64,000 bases of DNA from Branchiostoma belcheri (Eukaryota; Chordata; Leptocardii; Amphioxiformes; Branchiostomatidae), in the NCBI RefSeq assembly GCF_001625305.1, contig NW_017804027.1, positions 1-64,000 of the forward strand. The letters are read 5' to 3'. This document shows positions 59,893 to 64,000 of the stretch, one piece after another. Within the stretch, counting starts at the first letter, position 1, and every line of letters starts with the position of its first letter. Position numbers and translations under genes: made by a program. The notes below the pieces were generated by a model that had not been told where the DNA came from, ran no database searches, and was given only the letters and a program-made list of their open reading frames with translations.

Positions 59893-62064
59893 TAAGGCCA
59901 CACCAAATCAATTTTATGGATGACATCCGCGCGCGCATTGATTTTCGCCTGTTCTCAAAAAAAAAAAAAAAAATCACGTCCTCGGAGGCTCTAGGCCTGG
60001 ATAATTAGTCCATGGTAGTTAGCGACAATACGGAACCGGTGGTAACTCTGGAGGATGGCATCTGGATCACCGAAGCTCCTCGACGGCAAGAACTCTGTAC
60101 ATACGCACAGTGCCGATTTATAAATTCCACAGAAAAGCCGGCTTGTTGTATACGTCGCTATGTACTGCCGCAAATTCACAATACCAGCTTTGTATTCCTG
60201 TGGTTTAGCAGCATTTTTATTTTTGGCCGGAATTTTTTACCATTTTCGCCTTAGCGATGTTGGTAAATTATGGAACTAAACATAGCCTAGTGAATGCACT
60301 CAGGGCCCGAAATACATTTTTTTGCATACCTGAACTGGTGCATGTAACATTGAAAATTACCTTTTCAATACAAATTGTACCTGCACCACAGAAGTATGGA
60401 TCCTACTAAAACTGTTAAGAAATCAATATGATACTGATGGTAAAAAAGTAATAATAAGTTTACCGGTAATGACATGTGAACTAGTCTATTATGTCTAAAG
60501 TTTATAATTCTTATATGTACATGACTATGATAACATTACACATATTTGTGTAAGTATATTGCAGAGAATAATCACTATATCTGACACTGATTTTGTTGCC
60601 ATCCACCAGTTCGTAAAAACTGTAAGCCTTTTCATAAAAAAATTTGCTGCGAAAATGGCAGCTTTTGTAAAAGCACTTTTTCATTCGCCCGTGCACACTA
60701 GTTTGGTGGTCTTCAGAGGTTGCCATCCAAAAAATCAAGTCGTTGTGCATATGTGGCCTGTTCCACATGACCAAACAAATAACCTATAGAAACGGCACTC
60801 CTTTGCGCACTACAATAGCTAAGCGTAACACCTTAACACACCTTACATATTATACATACTTAGGGTCTTATCTGATAAGTTTGTCACAACAGAACAACAG
60901 AAAGCCACAGGATATTAAGCTTAGGCGTCCCCGTATTGGCGGGATCTTCGCTTGACCAAGTTTACTATAGATAACGTGTTGAAATGACACGCCTAGTTTG
61001 ACTTTTAGCAGACAGCTTTTTCAACATACAGACAACGAACCACAAAATCTCTCCATGTGTTTAATGTCGAATGTTGAATGTCCTCTGTACAAAGTGTAAA
61101 TATGGGAGTGAAAGCAAGAGTTTGAAAGTAAGAGTGTCCTAAAATCCTAAAGTTGTCACCATCTTACATTGTGTCTTGATTGTTTATAATTGGTGTGATT
61201 TTTCCTGTAGGCATACACACATCGAACGCATTTCTACAGGTAACGATCGCGGTGGAAGTTTTTAGAATATATATAGAAGAGATTTAGGAATGTACAGAGG
61301 TGAATTTTATATAAAATCATTCATTTTTCGCAAATAAGAAAGGGACATTGAGCCCAGGTCACGTCGGCCATGAATTATGACCGTACATACAGGGAAACAT
61401 TTAACACATTGTGATACATTCACAGACACATACATGTAATATTGCACAGTTTCCTTACTAATGTTGCACAGTTTTCCGTAAAATCATTACAAGAATTTCT
61501 CAAACGAGAACTTGCATAGAGGTGATTTTTAGAATGTACGGAGCTCAAATTTAGAGTGTATGGCGGTGATTTTTAGAATGTATGGGGGCCGGAGATTTTT
61601 AGAATGTATAGAAGGGATTTTTCGAATGTGAAGAGGAAATTTTAGTATGTATAGCTGTAGGCTCCGTGTAGGTACAGAATTTAGCATTTATTGTTCTAAA
61701 AGTGTCTTTGTTAAATGTGTATAAAAAAAAGATCATGTCCACCGAGGCTCTGGCCTGGGCAGTCCATGGTAGTTAGCAACAATACGGAGCCGGGCACCCA
61801 GGCTACCGAAGCTCCAGGACTCAAGAACTCAGTACATACGTACAGTGCCGAGACTGCCGACTTATAACTTCGTCAAAGGCAGCATGTGCCGGCTTGTTGT
61901 ATACGTTGGTATGTACTGCCGTAAATTCACAACACTAGCTTTGTATTCCTGTGATTTAGTAGCATTTTTATTTTTGGCCGGATTTTTCTTTTATTCGCCC
62001 GCGCGCACTAGTTTGGGGGACTTCAGAGGATGTCATCCATAAAATTAAGACGGTGTGGCCTAAC
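59893..62064. repeat. Composite of TAGGCCAC-type element with two 270-bp direct repeats
   Basis: Termini resembling the MITE at 55591 occur at 59893 (TTAAGGCCACACCAAATCAA) and, inverted, at about 60720-60755 and 62030-62064. The interior text at 59972-60240 is repeated at 61728-61990 (shared AGTACATACG, CGGCTTGTTGTATACG and TAGCAGCATTTTTATTTTTG-type text). Bases 61520-61650 hold a short TTTTTAGAATGTATGG-type tandem repeat. No gene was seen. Confidence 0.6.
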
Positions 62065-62690
62065 ATGGTTTTATCAACTAGTAGGTTACATATTTTTGTA
62101 CTACAGATTTTTTAAACCCTGCCTAAGGATTTTTATTCCCGTTCAAACAATCAAAACTTACGTATCAAGCGTTTGGAAGTGTAACACAGCATAGAAAACA
62201 ATATTAATGATATAATAAAATGACATATACCTTGTGTTGATCTGGTAAGGGACTGTCAGTCCCCTCGAGGGGCCTTCCTTTTGTTGAGCCCCAACTCCAA
62301 GTGACAAAACCTGCGTATCACCGCACACTGTGACGGTCTTGTAGTCAGCTCAGGCGGCTTGACTAGTTCAAAACAAAAATAGACTCATTCAAGCGAATCT
62401 CCGGCCTTGCATTTAAAACACATGAAGGGAAGCACAATCCCATGGAGTATAGGCTGCAGTTATGCGATAGCTTTGAAAAACATGGATAGCACAGGGACTT
62501 GGTTCCTAGAAAACGTGATAGGGGTATTAGGACACACCATAATCACACACTCACGAATCTAACCTCCATAACGCTAACCAAGGAGGTTAAAAAAGGGACC
62601 GAATGCCCGCCAACCATGGTAAGAAGTGAGCCGGCTGTCGTTCGGCTGGGTAGGCTGGTGTTTGTCGAATTCGGCTACGGTTCGGCTGCG

Positions 62691-62980
62691 CCTAGCCTGG
62701 TATCCAGTCTGATCGTGGTCGGGGCCGTAAGAGCTCGGGGCCGTAAGAGCTCTGGCCCGCCCGCCTCACATAGGTTTCCCGGTGTGTATTTCACGAGAGA
62801 TTAATAATATCGTGTTGGGGGGAAACCAAATCCCCAAGCATACTGTCTCTGATTAGCGTAACACTCCTACCGGGACGGCCTGTTGCACTGGGCGGGGGAA
62901 GCTATTAGAGCCCCCGAAGACACAACCTGCCTGAACACCCCAATACCCCCAATCACGATCAGACTGGATACCAGGCTAGG
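62691..62980. repeat. Inverted repeat, about 290 bp
   Basis: CCTAGCCTGGTATCCAGTCT followed by GATCGTG at 62691-62717 is mirrored at 62954-62980. The left part has GTTCGGCTG-type short repeats. Confidence 0.75.
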
Positions 62981-63128
62981 CTGCGCCATGTCACAGCCAA
63001 ATGTTTTAAAACGTTTTTAAACATTCTTGGGTATTCGGGAAGGTCGGCATGGCTGGTTGGTGGTCGGCTGGTGTTCGGGAGGTCAACAGTGTTCGTTTCC
63101 TGGACAGTACATGTAACTGTTACATGTA

Positions 63129-63918
63129 CAACAGCGAGCAGATTATTTTTGGAATGAGCAGAGCACTTTGGACTAATGCCTCTGGCTGTTTACAGCTTAG
63201 AGGTACATATCCAATATTTTGTCACAAACTTCTCTGTTACATAGCAGATCATAATGACCCCCAGCGGGAGTCTTCACGCTTGGTTAAGAATTGAAAAATC
63301 TTAAGATTTATTCCAAAGATCTCAATATTTTAGACAAAATCTTGAGATCTTATGAGACAATCTCAAGATCTTTCAGAAAATCTTAAGATGAAAACTCAAG
63401 GTCTCAAGATCTTCCAAGATATTTATAAACCATCTTGAGATTTTTCCATAGTATCTCGAGATGCTTTAAAAACTATCAAGATTTTTTAGAAGATCTCATG
63501 ATTTATAAAGCAATCTTGAAAGAAACTTGAGATTTTTTCAACAATCTTGATATTTTCAAAGCATCTTGAGATGCTATGAAAAAATCTCAAGATGCTTTGA
63601 AAACATCTTGGAAAGATCTTGAAACCTTAAGTTTTCGTCTTAAGATTTTCTGAAAGATCTTGAGATTGTCATGAAAAATCTCAAGATTGTCTCATAAGGT
63701 CTCAAGATTTCGTCTAGAATATTGAGATCTTTGGAATAAATCTTAAGATTTTTCCATTTTTAACGAAGCGTGAAGACCCCCGCTGGGGGTCATTATGATC
63801 CGCTATGTAACAGAGATGTTTTTGACAACATATTGGATATGTACCTCTAAGCTGTAAACAGCCAGAGGCATTGGTCCAAAGTGCTCTGCTCATTCCAAAA
63901 ATAATCTGCTCACTGTTG
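63129..63918. mobile_element. 790-bp full-length foldback element with TA target duplication
   Basis: The ends CAACAGCGAGCAGATTATTT and its inverse (one mismatch) enclose arms of about 390 bp that pair almost throughout. TA at 63127-63128 and 63919-63920 is the target duplication typical of Tc1/mariner-like insertion. The inner half consists of AATCTCAAGATT-like palindromes every 20-40 bp. No gene is present. Confidence 0.88.
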
Positions 63919-64000
63919 TACGCTTATTAATTTGTTGTGGACATGAAACATATAGAGAATCTGGTGTTGTATTCGTGGTGACCTTGAATATTGTAATGAT

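Overview
This is eukaryotic genomic DNA from a compact, highly repetitive invertebrate deuterostome genome. The best guess is a lancelet (Branchiostoma). I infer this from many short phase-consistent exons, shuffled extracellular domains (VWD, EGF, cadherin, SEA, CCP), a rich mix of foldback and MITE elements, and intron-boundary minisatellites of the kind I recall being reported from amphioxus. No search was run, so the species is an inference.

Two genes can be read exon by exon, and they converge tail to tail. Gene A (+ strand, 2648-17314) shows 30 exons whose phases all agree, giving 1903 residues plus a partial first codon; its 5' end and signal peptide lie upstream of the window or were missed. 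It encodes a type I membrane protein: a novel N-terminal region with a furin-like site, a Cys-rich region, a VWD module with its downstream Cys domain, ten tandem EGF-like repeats, three cadherin-like repeats, a Thr-rich mucin-like linker, a SEA domain with a cleavage-type motif, a TM helix and a short tail with an NPxY motif.

Gene B (- strand, 57133 down to 22497) has 19 exons and 942 codons, also fully phase-consistent. It encodes a secreted protein: signal peptide, a trypsin-like domain in which all recognisable catalytic positions look lost, a thioredoxin-like segment, a furin-like site, five CCP/sushi-like modules and an unrecognised C-terminal domain. Its first intron is about 19 kb and holds most of the mobile DNA in the window. 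At least six gene B exon boundaries are continuous with tandem arrays whose unit contains a copy of that exon's own splice site.

Layout: 1-2647 repeats and a retroelement fragment; 2648-17314 gene A, with a 651-bp hairpin and a TTAA-flanked element in introns; 17315-22496 intergenic MITEs and a tRNA-like sequence; 22497-37884 gene B exons 19 to 2 with boundary minisatellites; 38046-43724 a young Gypsy-type LTR element nested in a TTAA-flanked inverted-repeat element; 43728-55562 an 11.8-kb foldback structure with arrays, a 146-bp satellite, duplicated LINE fragments and a 20-N gap; 55591-57133 a MITE and gene B exon 1; 57134-64000 gene B promoter and a dense field of inverted-repeat elements, one with its empty target site also present in the window.

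The two genes share a theme of secreted or surface modular proteins and may belong to defence or epithelial surface biology, but nothing in the sequence proves a functional link.
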